From: Deltaproteobacteria bacterium | Lineage (GTDB): Bacteria; Myxococcota_C; UBA6777 | Direction of reading: 5' to 3' | Assembly (NCBI GenBank): GCA_002731275.1 | Contig: PCBK01000016.1 | Span: 49,872-113,871, forward strand | Length of the DNA: 64,000 nucleotides | In this document: piece by piece, positions 1 to 10,377 of the stretch | How positions within the stretch are numbered: the stretch's first letter is position 1 | How the letters are laid out: each line of letters begins with the position of its first letter | Program-made: the position numbers and the translations under genes | Notes under the pieces: model-generated | The model's database searches: none | Seen by the model: the letters and a program-made list of their open reading frames with translations, nothing else | Told to the model about the DNA's origin: nothing

Positions 1-1
1 C

Positions 2-1411
2 GAGCTTCCAGCAAGCGAGCCTTTTGAGAAGCAAAGTGAATCGACGCCAAAAGAACCCACGATCACACCTGAGGAGGAGCAAGTCGCTTCGCAAGAGGTC
101 TCTTCTCCAGAAGACGCAGGGGAAGGTCGCGAGCCTGACGAAAATATCACACCGGAGCCTGTGATTGAGTTTGTTCCCGAGTGTCAGGAGGGGGAGACGA
201 GAGAGTGCTATACCGCCAAGAGCGGATGCCTGAAGGACGCTGGTGGAAAATGGGTTTGTAAAGGCCAGTGCAAAGTGGGATCACAGAGCTGCACGAACGG
301 CCGGTGGTCGGTCGCTTGCACAGGACAAAGCACGCCGAGTACCGATCTTTGTGATGGCGTGGACCGGAACTGTGACGGTAGCGTCGCTTGTTCAAGGGTC
401 TCTGTTTATACGAACTACGTCGATTATGCGGTCAATGATTCACAACAAATTGTCTCTCTTAGTCTGAACGCAAACCGCACACAGGCGAAAGTTCGTTGTT
501 TTCCAAAGGGGCCGTTCTCCACGCCTGTTGAGCTGAGCATTGCCTCTAACAAAAATACAAACGCATTTACCGCTGTTCGGGTGCTTTGGACAAAAGGGTT
601 GCCACATTTTATCGTAGCCTGGAGCCACTCAAAACCGAGCTTTGGTGTCTCTTTTCGTGCGATCGATGCGAATTGTAAACTGAAGACCAGCCCGAAGTTC
701 ACGTACACAGGGTTTATGTCCGATCTGGCAGTCGACAAAAAGGGGCGTATCGCGCTCTTTCAGTGGGGGGTGACGACCGCCTCCAAGCTGCACTATCTCG
801 CCGCTGACGGCTCCTCGCTGAAGGTGATGAGCAATCCTGGAAAGATGGGATGTTCGTTTTTTGTCGGGTTGCGGATGAATCCTTCTGGGGAGGGTGTTCT
901 TGTGTGTCGTCAGACCGTGAAGCCATTCGCTTTACAGGTGAGTCGCTTTACATTCTTGAATACACCTGCGAGCGCGATCTCTGCGACTGATTCAGATGTC
1001 TCGAATGTGCAAAATGGCTACGTTTTCACACCCGGTATCAATGACAAAGGCGACATCATCGTTGTCTCTCAGGATCTCGATGAAAAAGTCGTCAAGGCGT
1101 TCTTTTGGCCAAAGGCTGGGAGCAAGAACTCGAAGATCATCCATCGAAAAACCGGGCGGGGGATCAGCGGCACGACGATCGCAAAATTCCCCGCTTATGT
1201 CGGTCTTCTTGGTGATGACTTTGTGATCCAGGAGTATCCGGCCAAGCCGGCAACGCAAAAGTGGTATCGTTATACACCGGCTGGAAAACTCGTCAAAACG
1301 TATTCAAATAACGCCTTACCTGAGTCGGTGCGGACTGCTGGGAATGATCTTTATCTGACGAAACCCGGTGATCTGCATATCTTTCGCGTCCCCAAAGCGC
1401 TGACTCCCTGA
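2..1411 (+). CDS. Cell-surface protein with MopE-like Cys repeat, 5' end outside window
   Basis: The frame is open from base 2, so the true start lies upstream and 469 codons are visible. The first 55 residues are a Glu/Pro/Thr/Ser-rich linker, as follows a lipoprotein anchor in many myxobacterial surface proteins. Next comes one cysteine-rich module of about 70 residues ending in CDGVDRNCDG, the putative metal-binding MopE-type motif. The same module is repeated 29 times in the giant protein at 19407-26015. The remaining 340 residues have few cysteines, read as beta-strand-rich with Trp/Tyr/Gly spacing, and match no family I can name. A GTG at 161 could be taken as a start but has no ribosome site, and the upstream frame reads as real protein. 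It ends 22 bases from the convergent gene at 1434. Function is unknown; an extracellular location is inferred from the module. Confidence 0.8.
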   Translation, partial: ELPASEPFEKQSESTPKEPTITPEEEQVASQEVSSPEDAGEGREPDENITPEPVIEFVPECQEGETRECYTAKSGCLKDAGGKWVCKGQCKVGSQSCTNGRWSVACTGQSTPSTDLCDGVDRNCDGSVACSRVSVYTNYVDYAVNDSQQIVSLSLNANRTQAKVRCFPKGPFSTPVELSIASNKNTNAFTAVRVLWTKGLPHFIVAWSHSKPSFGVSFRAIDANCKLKTSPKFTYTGFMSDLAVDKKGRIALFQWGVTTASKLHYLAADGSSLKVMSNPGKMGCSFFVGLRMNPSGEGVLVCRQTVKPFALQVSRFTFLNTPASAISATDSDVSNVQNGYVFTPGINDKGDIIVVSQDLDEKVVKAFFWPKAGSKNSKIIHRKTGRGISGTTIAKFPAYVGLLGDDFVIQEYPAKPATQKWYRYTPAGKLVKTYSNNALPESVRTAGNDLYLTKPGDLHIFRVPKALTP

Positions 1412-1433
1412 ACAGTTCGTTTCTTTCTTTGCT

Positions 1434-2876
1434 TTACACAGAGAGCTTGGAGGTCGCCTCTATGTACCGAAGGAGTCGTTTCTTCGCTTCACCGGAGGTG
1501 AGCACTTGTTTGACTTCCTCAATGGCCTGCTCGATATTATCGACAAATCCCAGCAAATGATCTGTCATGGCGGCTGTCCAAACGAGTTGGTTGTAAAGAT
1601 ATCCTTCCTCTCCCTCAAGTGCCTTCATACATCGAGAGGCCGCTTCTTTCGCTGTTGCTGGTTCGAGTCTTGGTTGGTGGGGGAGTGAGAGGCCGTACTG
1701 TGCAGGGTCCGCGTCAAGTGAGAAAGAGTGCCTCTCTCCAGCGACGTTTCGAAATCCCGCGGTGTAATTGAGGGTCTTTTTGTCTGGAGTCGAGGGGGTT
1801 GGAGAGCGCAGGGAGTAAATGGCTGTGCCCTCACAACCTTTGATTGTGAGGCCGGCGTCGACTCCACGTTCCCACAACAGATCGAGTAATTTTTCTTCAT
1901 ATCCAGAGTGATAGAAGCCAATCACTGTTGCGTTGAAGGTGTCACTACGAAAGAGTTGTTGTGCCTTTTCAGTGGTCGCGAAGGGCGGCCGTTTTTTGAT
2001 GTGGTGTCGAGTCTCTTTCAGTGCGTAGATGGCAGGCGAAAAGGTCTTTTGGCTGACGTAGGCGAAGCCAATCGATGGGTCTTCAAGCCATTGCGCTGTT
2101 TGTTCCATGTTCTGGTGTGTTTGGCCTCCAAGTTCGTGTATGATCTGCTCCTCTGTGATGCCAAATTTAGGTGCCATCGTGTCGACGCCGTGGAGGATGC
2201 AAGGGCGGCCCAAAGCTGCGTGGATGGCGGCGAGAAAAAGTCGTGGACGTGTATAGCGTTTGGCGCCGTTATAAGGCTCGCCAAAGTGCGTCAGTGAGGG
2301 GATGTGAAGGGTGCGAATGTTTTCAGGGGGGAGGACGGTGTCGAGATAACCTTTGACCTCCTCTTCATCCTCGATGTTCATACGTTGGCCGATAAGGACA
2401 GCCGCACGAAATGCATCGTGGCAATCTGGTTGCTGGATGGCTGACAGCGCTGTAAGGGTGTCTTGGTATGACAAATGTTGTCCAGAGAGAATACGTTGAA
2501 GATGTGGAATGAGCGTTTCATGTGTCGTCGTTGTGCTCGTGTAGCCACGTTGGGGCTCCCATAAGAACAACAACTCTGGAGGGAGTGTGGACGCAAGCTG
2601 TTGCCGATGGCTCGAAAATGCACGTCGCTCTGCTTCTGACCAGCCTGTTTTGCCCGCGAAGGTCCGGCGGATAGTCATCGCGGTGAAAAATGCTCCCATC
2701 TGGACTTTGCTGGGGTGGTCTTGTGAGGGGGTGTGTGAGCATGCCTCGATAATACATCGCAGGACATCTTCGGGCTGGATGGGGTCATTCTCTTTTGCGC
2801 CGAGTGGACGACTTTGGTGAGGACCAGTGCAGACGCGTCCTTGTGCTTCGAGGAGGAGAGGGTGAGGAGAGTTCAT
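1434..2876 (-). CDS. TrpD2/YbiB-like protein of the glycosyltransferase-3 (anthranilate phosphoribosyltransferase) superfamily
   Basis: A 480-residue protein with the TrpD fold. A helical N-terminal part carries FFTAMTIR. A central segment reads EPYNGAKRYTRPRLFLAAI followed by PCILHG. Near residue 345 is IKGCEGTAIYS, the conserved Glu-Gly motif of the family. The PYNGA..R..P signature in place of the phosphoribosyl-binding GTGGD loop of true TrpD is what I recall of TrpD2/YbiB proteins. Those bind nucleic acid and do not make tryptophan. It is longer than usual (about 320-350) because of an N-terminal extension of roughly 100 residues. AAGGAG precedes the ATG by six bases. The start overlaps the stop of the upstream small gene by four bases (ATGA), so the two are translationally coupled. 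No trp genes lie nearby, which argues against a biosynthetic role. Confidence 0.8.
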   Translation of the reverse strand: MNSPHPLLLEAQGRVCTGPHQSRPLGAKENDPIQPEDVLRCIIEACSHTPSQDHPSKVQMGAFFTAMTIRRTFAGKTGWSEAERRAFSSHRQQLASTLPPELLFLWEPQRGYTSTTTTHETLIPHLQRILSGQHLSYQDTLTALSAIQQPDCHDAFRAAVLIGQRMNIEDEEEVKGYLDTVLPPENIRTLHIPSLTHFGEPYNGAKRYTRPRLFLAAIHAALGRPCILHGVDTMAPKFGITEEQIIHELGGQTHQNMEQTAQWLEDPSIGFAYVSQKTFSPAIYALKETRHHIKKRPPFATTEKAQQLFRSDTFNATVIGFYHSGYEEKLLDLLWERGVDAGLTIKGCEGTAIYSLRSPTPSTPDKKTLNYTAGFRNVAGERHSFSLDADPAQYGLSLPHQPRLEPATAKEAASRCMKALEGEEGYLYNQLVWTAAMTDHLLGFVDNIEQAIEEVKQVLTSGEAKKRLLRYIEATSKLSV

Positions 2877-3250
2877 GTGTTCTCCTTGTCGAATTGCGCA
2901 CCTTTATAGGTCTCTACAACGTCGATTGTACCGATGATATGTTGGTTAAATTGCTCTAGGTCTTCAGCGGGGATCCAGTACTCCAGGTGTTGTGTGCTTC
3001 CGGCTTGTTTGACGGGGTATTGGGAGAGGTACGTGCTGTCGACTTCGAACTGTGTGACATAACCAACGTAGCTGGAAGCTTCGTCTTTTGTGTTCCAGTC
3101 TCGGGCGATGGTGATGGCGTAGTCTTTGTGGACGACGGGGTAGAAAATGGGTTGAAAGGGTAGCCTTGGTGGAAAGGCCGTCCAAGCTGTTTCTTCGATC
3201 AGATCGAGTTCTTTTTGTCCGACAGGGCGGTACAACGTTGTGGAGTTCAT
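2873..3250 (-). CDS. Small conserved protein, often named 'ADP-ribosylation/crystallin J1' in databases
   Basis: A 125-residue soluble protein beginning MNSTTLYRPVGQKELDLIEE, with FPPRLPFQPIFYPV near residue 32 and a WIPAEDLEQFN motif near residue 95. This pattern (RPVG..EL.LI, FPPRL..QPIFYPV, WVPAEELEEFN) belongs to a widespread small family whose common database name is borrowed and not supported by function. I chose the ATG at 3250 because AAAGG lies seven bases upstream. An in-frame ATG 16 codons earlier has no ribosome site. The gene overlaps the TrpD2-like gene by four bases, so the pair is an operon. No enzymatic role can be proposed from sequence. Confidence 0.75.
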   Translation of the reverse strand: MNSTTLYRPVGQKELDLIEETAWTAFPPRLPFQPIFYPVVHKDYAITIARDWNTKDEASSYVGYVTQFEVDSTYLSQYPVKQAGSTQHLEYWIPAEDLEQFNQHIIGTIDVVETYKGAQFDKENT

Positions 3251-3357
3251 GTGACACCTTTGCCTTTTGTGTATGCTCGCGATATATTGGGCTCCCACAT
3301 TTACAGTGAGAAGATAGCATAGGGTTTCAATTTACATATATGGACGAGGAGATTTTG

Positions 3358-3759
3358 ATGCAAGTTCAAGTTTTTCACATTGCGGTAGTCGTGTTGTTTT
3401 TGGTGGTCTTTGCGGAGGCGTCTTTGTCGAAGATCGTCGCACGAGAGACACCGGATTGGTTTCGCGATCAGTTCAAAGATACGTGGATGGGAAAGTTTCC
3501 ACTTTCGGCGATGTGGTGGAGTATTGCGCTCGCAGAGTTGGTCGTCGCGGTGGTCTTCGTGATTGCGCTTGTGATGATGGAGTTTCAGCCTACTGTCCCG
3601 AATGTATGGACAGGATGGGGATTGATCGGCTCGATGTTTTTGTTTGCGGGGTTGTGCTTTGGTCAGCGTGTCTCTTTTGACTTCGCAGGCGCTGCCAACT
3701 CATTTTACTACGCGAGCTTGAGTGGCATTTTGTGGTACATCATGCAGATGTTGAAGTAG
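3358..3759 (+). CDS. DoxX-like four-helix membrane protein
   Basis: A 133-residue hydrophobic protein with four likely membrane segments: residues about 4-22, 52-72, 82-98 and 108-126. The short hydrophilic stretch after helix 1 (ETPDWFRDQFKDTW) and overall size fit the DoxX-like family, which is often annotated as small membrane oxidoreductase-associated protein of uncertain role. The start is at 3358 because GAGGAG sits seven bases upstream of this ATG. An in-frame ATG at 3340 would place that ribosome site inside the coding sequence and has none of its own. It is a single gene, divergent from the 2873-3250 pair and converging on the NUDIX gene with only eight bases between stops. The family call is moderate; membrane topology is clear. 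Confidence 0.65.
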   Translation: MQVQVFHIAVVVLFLVVFAEASLSKIVARETPDWFRDQFKDTWMGKFPLSAMWWSIALAELVVAVVFVIALVMMEFQPTVPNVWTGWGLIGSMFLFAGLCFGQRVSFDFAGAANSFYYASLSGILWYIMQMLK

Positions 3760-3767
3760 TCTTTTCT

Positions 3768-4277
3768 TTAGGACGAGGGGGAAGACATGTGTTCATTGTA
3801 TTGCTTCCATTCAAGCTCGAAGTTTTCGGTGAGTAGTCCTGTTCCAAGTGCAGTGTTGATCTCCTGAGGTGACCACCACTTGATGTCTGCGAGCTCTGTT
3901 GGGTGGGGAGAGAGTGGGGTGTCTGTAGTGCACATGTACGTCGAAACCAGCTCTGACTCTCGCTCGCAGCGCCATACGTAACGGTAGAGGAAGATCAGCT
4001 CTGCCTGAATGCCTAACTCTTCTTGAAGCTCTCTGTGCGCAGCGATGATAGGCGTCTCGCCTGGATCGACGTGTCCACCAACAGACGTATCCCACTTGTT
4101 GGGTTGGATGTCCTTGTGTGGCGGCCTAAATTGCAGGACAAGCTCACCTTTCGTGTTCCATACAAAAATATGTACAACTTGGTGAAGTAGGGCAGGGTTG
4201 TTATGACATTCTTGTCTCGTCGCTTTGCCGATGACGTTTCCGTCTTCATCGACAAGCTCGAAATACTCGGTAGACAT
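3768..4277 (-). CDS. NUDIX hydrolase
   Basis: A 169-residue protein with a complete NUDIX box at residues 68-90: G68 x5 E74 x7 R82-E83-L84 x E86-E87 x G89. This metal-binding helix hydrolyses nucleoside diphosphates linked to another moiety. The N-terminus (ELVDEDGNVIGKATR.ECH) and the segment HQVVHIFVWNTKGELVLQ are typical of the YfcD/isopentenyl-diphosphate isomerase-like branch, whose substrates are mostly unknown. The start at 4277 is preferred because the sequence aligns with family N-termini from there. Upstream codons in frame are rich in Ser, His and Pro and overlap the terminator-like hairpin after eno. It lies 84 bases downstream of eno on the same strand and may receive read-through. 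Confidence 0.85.
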   Translation of the reverse strand: MSTEYFELVDEDGNVIGKATRQECHNNPALLHQVVHIFVWNTKGELVLQFRPPHKDIQPNKWDTSVGGHVDPGETPIIAAHRELQEELGIQAELIFLYRYVWRCERESELVSTYMCTTDTPLSPHPTELADIKWWSPQEINTALGTGLLTENFELEWKQYNEHMSSPSS

Positions 4278-4320
4278 CGTTGGCTCCGATTGGAATGTTG
4301 GGTGATGTGAGGAGGGAGCG

Positions 4321-4345
4321 TGCAGGGACCTCGTGGGTCTCTGCA
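4321..4345 (-). terminator. Hairpin just downstream of eno
   Basis: TGCAGGGACC and GGGTCTCTGCA flank a four-base loop (TCGT), giving a nine- to ten-pair stem 16 bases past the eno stop codon on the minus strand. No clear run of U follows, so it may be an attenuating or Rho-dependent structure, not a strong intrinsic terminator. Confidence 0.35.
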
Positions 4346-4361
4346 TGTGAGAGGGGATGGG

Positions 4362-5693
<1,332 letters not shown>

Positions 5694-5704
5694 TTATGGG
5701 GCGC

Positions 5705-8700
5705 TTATGCGTTTGGATCGTAATTGAGCTGAGGAGCCAACCACTGTTCTGCTTTCTCCAGACTCATGTCTTTGCGTTTTGCGTAGTCTTCGACTTGATC
5801 GCGTCCAATGAAACCGACCGCAAAGTACTTGGATTGTGGATGGTTGAAGTACAAGCCTGAGACTGACGCTGCTGGCATCATCGCGAAGCTCTCTGTCAGG
5901 GAGATGCCTGTGTGTTTTTCTGCATCGAGCAGATCAAACAAGAGGCCTTTCTCCGTGTGATCAGGGCATGCTGGATAACCGGGAGCTGGACGAATACCGC
6001 GGTAGCGTTCGTTGATCAGGTCCTGATTGCTGAGTTGTTCATCCTGTCCAAAGCCGCAGTCTTTTCGAGCTTGTGCGTGCAGGTATTCGGCAAACGCTTC
6101 GGCCAATCGGTCCGCGAGCGCTTTGACGAGGATTGCGTTGTAGTCGTCGTGATCGGCTTCGTACTTGGCGACGAGTTCTTGGACGCCGTGTCCTGTTGTG
6201 ACGGCAAAACCTCCGATGTAGTCGGGTGTGTTGCTGTCTTTGGGGGCGACAAAGTCTGCCAGCGCGTAGTTGGGGAGAGTGCTCTCTTTTTTCTTCTTTT
6301 GCTGACGAAGGGTGTGCATGCGCATCAACTCTTCGTTGCGTTGTTCGTCTGTGTAGAGGATGATATCGTTGCCATCGCTGTTTGCAGGGAAGAAGCCGTA
6401 AACAGCGTGTGCTTGCAAGAGTTTACCTTTGACGATCTCATCGAGTCGTGCTTGTGCGTGTTCGAAGAGTTCACGCGCTGTTTCGCCGACTTTTTCGTCT
6501 TCGAGGATCGCAGGGTAACGTCCGTGTAGTTCCCAAGTCTTAAAGAAAGGAGTCCAATCGATATAGGGGACGAGCTCTTCGAGGGGGAAATCTCTGAGCT
6601 GTTTGGTCCCCAAGAAGGAAGGTGTCGCTGGAGGCGTCGACCAATTTGCCTGGAAGCGTTTGGCTTCAGCTTCTTTGTAGGACAGGATAGGGACACGTTT
6701 TCGGTTCGCGAAGCTCTCACGCGCTTTGGCTTGTTTCGCGAGCAGATCCTTCTCAAAATCAGCCCGAAGGTCGTCACTGAGGAGATTCCCGACGACACCA
6801 ACCGCACGAGATGCGTCGCGCACATGGACGGTCAAGTGTTCGTACATGGGGGCGATTTTGACAGCAGTGTGTTTGCTGCTTGTCGTGGCACCACCGATCA
6901 GGAGGGGGACATTGAAGCCTTCATGTTGCATCTCTTTGGCGACGGTCACCATCTCGTCGAGTGAGGGGGTGATCAGACCACTGAGTCCAATAACATCGAC
7001 TTTTTCTTCTTTGGCGACCTTGAGAATTTTGTTGGCAGGTACCATCACGCCGAGGTCGATGATATCGTAGTTGTTGCATCCTAGCACAACACCGACGATG
7101 TTTTTTCCGATGTCGTGGACGTCACCTTTGACTGTTGCCATGAGGATTTTTCCTCGTGGGCGGGTGTCGCCACTCTCTTCCTTCTCTTTCTCCATGATGG
7201 GTAACAAGAAGGAGACAGCTTTTTTCATCGCACGAGCGCTTTTGACGACCTGTGGCAAGAACATTTTGCCTTCGCCGAACAAGTCTCCGACGATATTCAT
7301 CCCATCGAGAAGGGGACCTTCGATAATATCGATGGGGCGATTGTACGTCTCAAGGGCTTCTTTGATGTCCTCTTCGAGGAAGTCTGTGATGCCGCGGAGG
7401 AGGGCATGAGCAAGGCGATCTTGCAATGAATTTTCTCGCCATGAGAGATCGGCGGTCTTTTGCTTTTTGCCTTGTCCCTTGAAGTTCTCCGCGTATTCGA
7501 CGAGTTTGTCTGTCGCTTCGGGATGTTTGTTGAAGAGGACGTCCTCGATGAGGTCTTTGAGTTTCTCTGGGATCTCCTCGTATACTTCGAGTTGACCGGC
7601 GTTGACGATCCCCATGTCGAGACCTGCCTGGATCGCGTGGTAGAGGAACGCCGCGTGCATCGCCTCTCGGACGACGGGATTGCCGCGAAATGAGAAGGAG
7701 ATGTTGCTGATACCACCGCTGATTTTACACAGCGGAAAGCGCTTTTTCAGCTCGGCGACGGATTCGATGAAGGACATGGCATAGTCGTTGTGTTCTTCCA
7801 TACCTGTCGCGACTGTGAGGATGTTGGGGTCGAAGATGATATCCTCTGGAGGAAAATGAACCTCTTCTGTCAGGATCTTGTAGGCGCGCGAGAGGATCTC
7901 GACGCGACGGGCTGTACCGGTCGCTTGACCTTCTTCGTCAAAAGCCATAACAACCACTGCTGCGCCGTGCATTCGGCACTCTGTGGCCTGCGCCTTGAAG
8001 ATCTCTTCACCTTCTTTCAAGCTGATCGAGTTGACGATGCTCTTTCCTTGGAGGACCTGAAGACCTGCCTCAAGGACTTCAAACTTGGAGCTGTCGATCA
8101 TGATCGGAAGGCGTGCGATATCTGGTTCAGCCATCAAAAGGTTGAGGAACTTGACCATGACTTTTGGCGAATCGAGCAAGCCTTCATCCATGTTGATATC
8201 GATGATATTGGCGCCGCCTTCGACCTGCTGGCGTGCAACGGAGAGAGCGGCTTCGTAATCTTCACTGGTGATCAGTCGTTTAAATCGCCTTGAGCCCGTG
8301 ACATTCGTGCGTTCCCCAACCATAAAGAAGTTGCTCTCTGGACGGAGGACTTGTGCTTCCATGCCGCTGTATGTGCTCAGTGGCACATGCTCTGGGACCG
8401 TGCGTGGAGTCATCGTTCCGACAGCGTCGTGGATCGCTTTGATATGCTCTGGACGTGTTCCGCAGCAACCGCCGACGATATTGAGCCAGCCTTCCTCTGC
8501 AAATTCTTTGAGCAGATTCGCCATGAACTCAGGTGAGTCATCGTATTCGCCGAATTCGTTGGGGAGTCCAGCGTTGGGATAGCAGGAGACGTGTGTATCT
8601 GCGAGCTTGGAGAGTTCTTGCACAAAGGGGCGCATCTCGGTTGCGCCGAGGGCGCAGTTGATGGAGATCGCGAAGAGGTTGGCATGTCGGACTGAATACC

Positions 8701-9391
8701 AGAGCGCTTCGAGGGTTTGTCCTGAGAGTGTGCGTCCACTTTGGTCGGGGATCGTAAAAGATGCGATGACGGGCAGGCGGACGTCGTGCTCTTGAAAATA
8801 TTTTTCGGCGGCGTAGAGAGCGGCTTTCAAGTTGAGCGTGTCGATGTGTGTTTCTGGGAGGAGGATGTCCACGCCACCATCGACGAGTCCACTGATTTGT
8901 TCTGTAAAGGATTCGACGAGCTCCATAAAGGTGACGTTGCGAAATCCGGGGTCATTGACATCAGGAGAGAGGGAGCCTGTGCGTGTTGTTGGTCCCATCG
9001 AGCCGGCGACAAAGCGAGGTCGCGAAGGGTCTTTTTGTGTATAGGCGTCAGCGGCTTTTCTCGCGATGATGGCCGATTGTTTGTTGAGCTCGTAGACATG
9101 TTCTTCCATGTCGTAATCAGCCATCGCGATGGAGGTGGCACCAAAAGTGTTGGTTTCGATGATATCCGCGCCAGCGTCGAGGAATTGACGATGAATTTCT
9201 TCGATGATGTGGGGCTGGGTGAGGGAGAGGAGCTCGTTGCACCCCTTGAGTTGTCCTTCGTGTTCGACAAAGCGTTGTCCACGAAAGTCTTCCTCTTCGA
9301 GTTTATAGCCTTGGAGCATTGTCCCCATCGCGCCGTCGAAAATCATGATGCGTTGTTGAAGGATGTTTTCGAGTGTTTCTTGTTTGTTCAT
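5705..9391 (-). CDS. metH: Cobalamin-dependent methionine synthase
   Basis: MetH methylates homocysteine to methionine using 5-methyltetrahydrofolate and bound cobalamin. The 1228-residue protein is full length with all modules in order. The homocysteine domain (residues 1 to about 330) has zinc ligands in INCALG and GGCCGT. The folate domain opens with VGERTNVTGSRRF. The cobalamin cap and Rossmann modules carry DVHDIGKNIV (axial His), GLSGLITPSLDEM and GGATTS. The C-terminal AdoMet reactivation domain carries RGIRPAPGYPACPDHTEK. AGGAGG lies four bases before the ATG. An unusual 17-base palindrome sits 57 bases upstream (9448-9464). I see no B12 riboswitch in the leader. eno follows on the same strand. 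Confidence 0.97.
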   Translation of the reverse strand: MNKQETLENILQQRIMIFDGAMGTMLQGYKLEEEDFRGQRFVEHEGQLKGCNELLSLTQPHIIEEIHRQFLDAGADIIETNTFGATSIAMADYDMEEHVYELNKQSAIIARKAADAYTQKDPSRPRFVAGSMGPTTRTGSLSPDVNDPGFRNVTFMELVESFTEQISGLVDGGVDILLPETHIDTLNLKAALYAAEKYFQEHDVRLPVIASFTIPDQSGRTLSGQTLEALWYSVRHANLFAISINCALGATEMRPFVQELSKLADTHVSCYPNAGLPNEFGEYDDSPEFMANLLKEFAEEGWLNIVGGCCGTRPEHIKAIHDAVGTMTPRTVPEHVPLSTYSGMEAQVLRPESNFFMVGERTNVTGSRRFKRLITSEDYEAALSVARQQVEGGANIIDINMDEGLLDSPKVMVKFLNLLMAEPDIARLPIMIDSSKFEVLEAGLQVLQGKSIVNSISLKEGEEIFKAQATECRMHGAAVVVMAFDEEGQATGTARRVEILSRAYKILTEEVHFPPEDIIFDPNILTVATGMEEHNDYAMSFIESVAELKKRFPLCKISGGISNISFSFRGNPVVREAMHAAFLYHAIQAGLDMGIVNAGQLEVYEEIPEKLKDLIEDVLFNKHPEATDKLVEYAENFKGQGKKQKTADLSWRENSLQDRLAHALLRGITDFLEEDIKEALETYNRPIDIIEGPLLDGMNIVGDLFGEGKMFLPQVVKSARAMKKAVSFLLPIMEKEKEESGDTRPRGKILMATVKGDVHDIGKNIVGVVLGCNNYDIIDLGVMVPANKILKVAKEEKVDVIGLSGLITPSLDEMVTVAKEMQHEGFNVPLLIGGATTSSKHTAVKIAPMYEHLTVHVRDASRAVGVVGNLLSDDLRADFEKDLLAKQAKARESFANRKRVPILSYKEAEAKRFQANWSTPPATPSFLGTKQLRDFPLEELVPYIDWTPFFKTWELHGRYPAILEDEKVGETARELFEHAQARLDEIVKGKLLQAHAVYGFFPANSDGNDIILYTDEQRNEELMRMHTLRQQKKKKESTLPNYALADFVAPKDSNTPDYIGGFAVTTGHGVQELVAKYEADHDDYNAILVKALADRLAEAFAEYLHAQARKDCGFGQDEQLSNQDLINERYRGIRPAPGYPACPDHTEKGLLFDLLDAEKHTGISLTESFAMMPAASVSGLYFNHPQSKYFAVGFIGRDQVEDYAKRKDMSLEKAEQWLAPQLNYDPNA

Positions 9392-9447
9392 TCCGCCTCC
9401 TGTTGGAGCTGCGTTTGGCAGTGTGTTTATGAATACATTGTGTTTGG

Positions 9448-9464
9448 ACGTATCCAGGATACGT
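9448..9464. promoter_or_regulatory. Perfect palindrome upstream of metH, candidate operator
   Basis: ACGTATCCAGGATACGT consists of two eight-base arms around a single central base, 57 bases upstream of the metH ATG. One central base is too few for an RNA hairpin loop, so a dimeric DNA-binding protein site is the better reading. Which regulator would bind is not known. Confidence 0.4.
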
Positions 9465-9621
9465 TGTCGGAGCTATCGAATGAAAATGCCCGACATATAG
9501 GCGGTTCGATGAATGTCGACAGGACATCAGCGCTCACATGAGTACGTAACATAGCGCGTTCGTATTGGGGGTGCAAGAGTGTTGATGAGTTGAGTGTGAG
9601 GAAGGTGTGCGGAAAGGGGGA

Positions 9622-10329
9622 TTAATACTTGCGAAAGAGTCCGTTTGTGATGCCGATAATTTCGACATCTCGCCACTCTGAGAGGGGGATGTAGATGGGT
9701 TTCATTTGGGAGTTTGCCGGTTGCAAACGAATGCGTGTCTCTTCGTGGTAGAAGCGTTTCACGGTGACTTCATCGTCAACGACCGCGACGACGATATCGC
9801 CGTTGTTGGCTTCGGATTGTCTACGGACAAAGAGGTAGTCGCCTTCGTGGATGCCATCTTCGATCATGGAGTCGCCAGTGACACGAAGTGCGAAGACTTC
9901 GTCGTGTGCACCGACGAGATCTTTGTCGATTTGTAGGGAGGGACCAGAGTCCTCGATGCGAGGGATGGGGATACCAGCAGCGACGCGACCCAAGAGCGGA
10001 ACTGATTTGACTTGATCATTGGAGTGGATGGGTTCATTGAAAACATCTTCATCCCCCATAATCGGAGTCAAGGCACGTGCACGAAGGTTGCCTTTGCGAA
10101 GGTAGCCTTTACGCTCAAGCGCTTTGAGGTGATCATTGACGCCATTTGTGGAGCGGATCCCCATGTGATTTCCGATCTCTCTGAGCGTGGGGGGGTATCC
10201 TTGTTCTTTGATGGTTTTCATGACGAAATCCAAAACCATCTTTTGGCGTTTGGTCAGCTTCTTTCTCTGTTCTCCAGTGCGTTTGGAGCCGGTTGTTTTA
10301 GATTTGCTGGTGGTTTTTGTCTTTCGCAT
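9622..10329 (-). CDS. lexA: LexA repressor of the SOS response
   Basis: LexA represses DNA-damage genes and self-cleaves when RecA is activated. The 235-residue product has the LexA winged-helix domain (LTKRQKMVLDF at 25-35, recognition helix near 58-72), the Ala118-Gly119 cleavage bond in VAAGIP, catalytic Ser154 in GDSMIEDG and Lys191 in VTVKRF. It is about 30 residues longer than a typical LexA. The extra part is a Lys/Thr/Ser-rich tail of about 23 residues before the winged helix, and no usable start codon occurs at the conventional position. The ribosome site is weak (GAGGT, about 12 bases upstream). A LexA-like box lies inside the promoter spacer, indicating autoregulation. Confidence 0.95.
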   Translation of the reverse strand: MRKTKTTSKSKTTGSKRTGEQRKKLTKRQKMVLDFVMKTIKEQGYPPTLREIGNHMGIRSTNGVNDHLKALERKGYLRKGNLRARALTPIMGDEDVFNEPIHSNDQVKSVPLLGRVAAGIPIPRIEDSGPSLQIDKDLVGAHDEVFALRVTGDSMIEDGIHEGDYLFVRRQSEANNGDIVVAVVDDEVTVKRFYHEETRIRLQPANSQMKPIYIPLSEWRDVEIIGITNGLFRKY

Positions 10330-10377
10330 TTGTTCTTGATTACCTCACAAATGTTGATCTGTTGATATACGTACGAT

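Noticed and set aside
9392..9621. A cobalamin riboswitch before metH
   Set aside because: I looked for the B12 box and associated stems in the leader and did not find them; only a DNA palindrome stands out.
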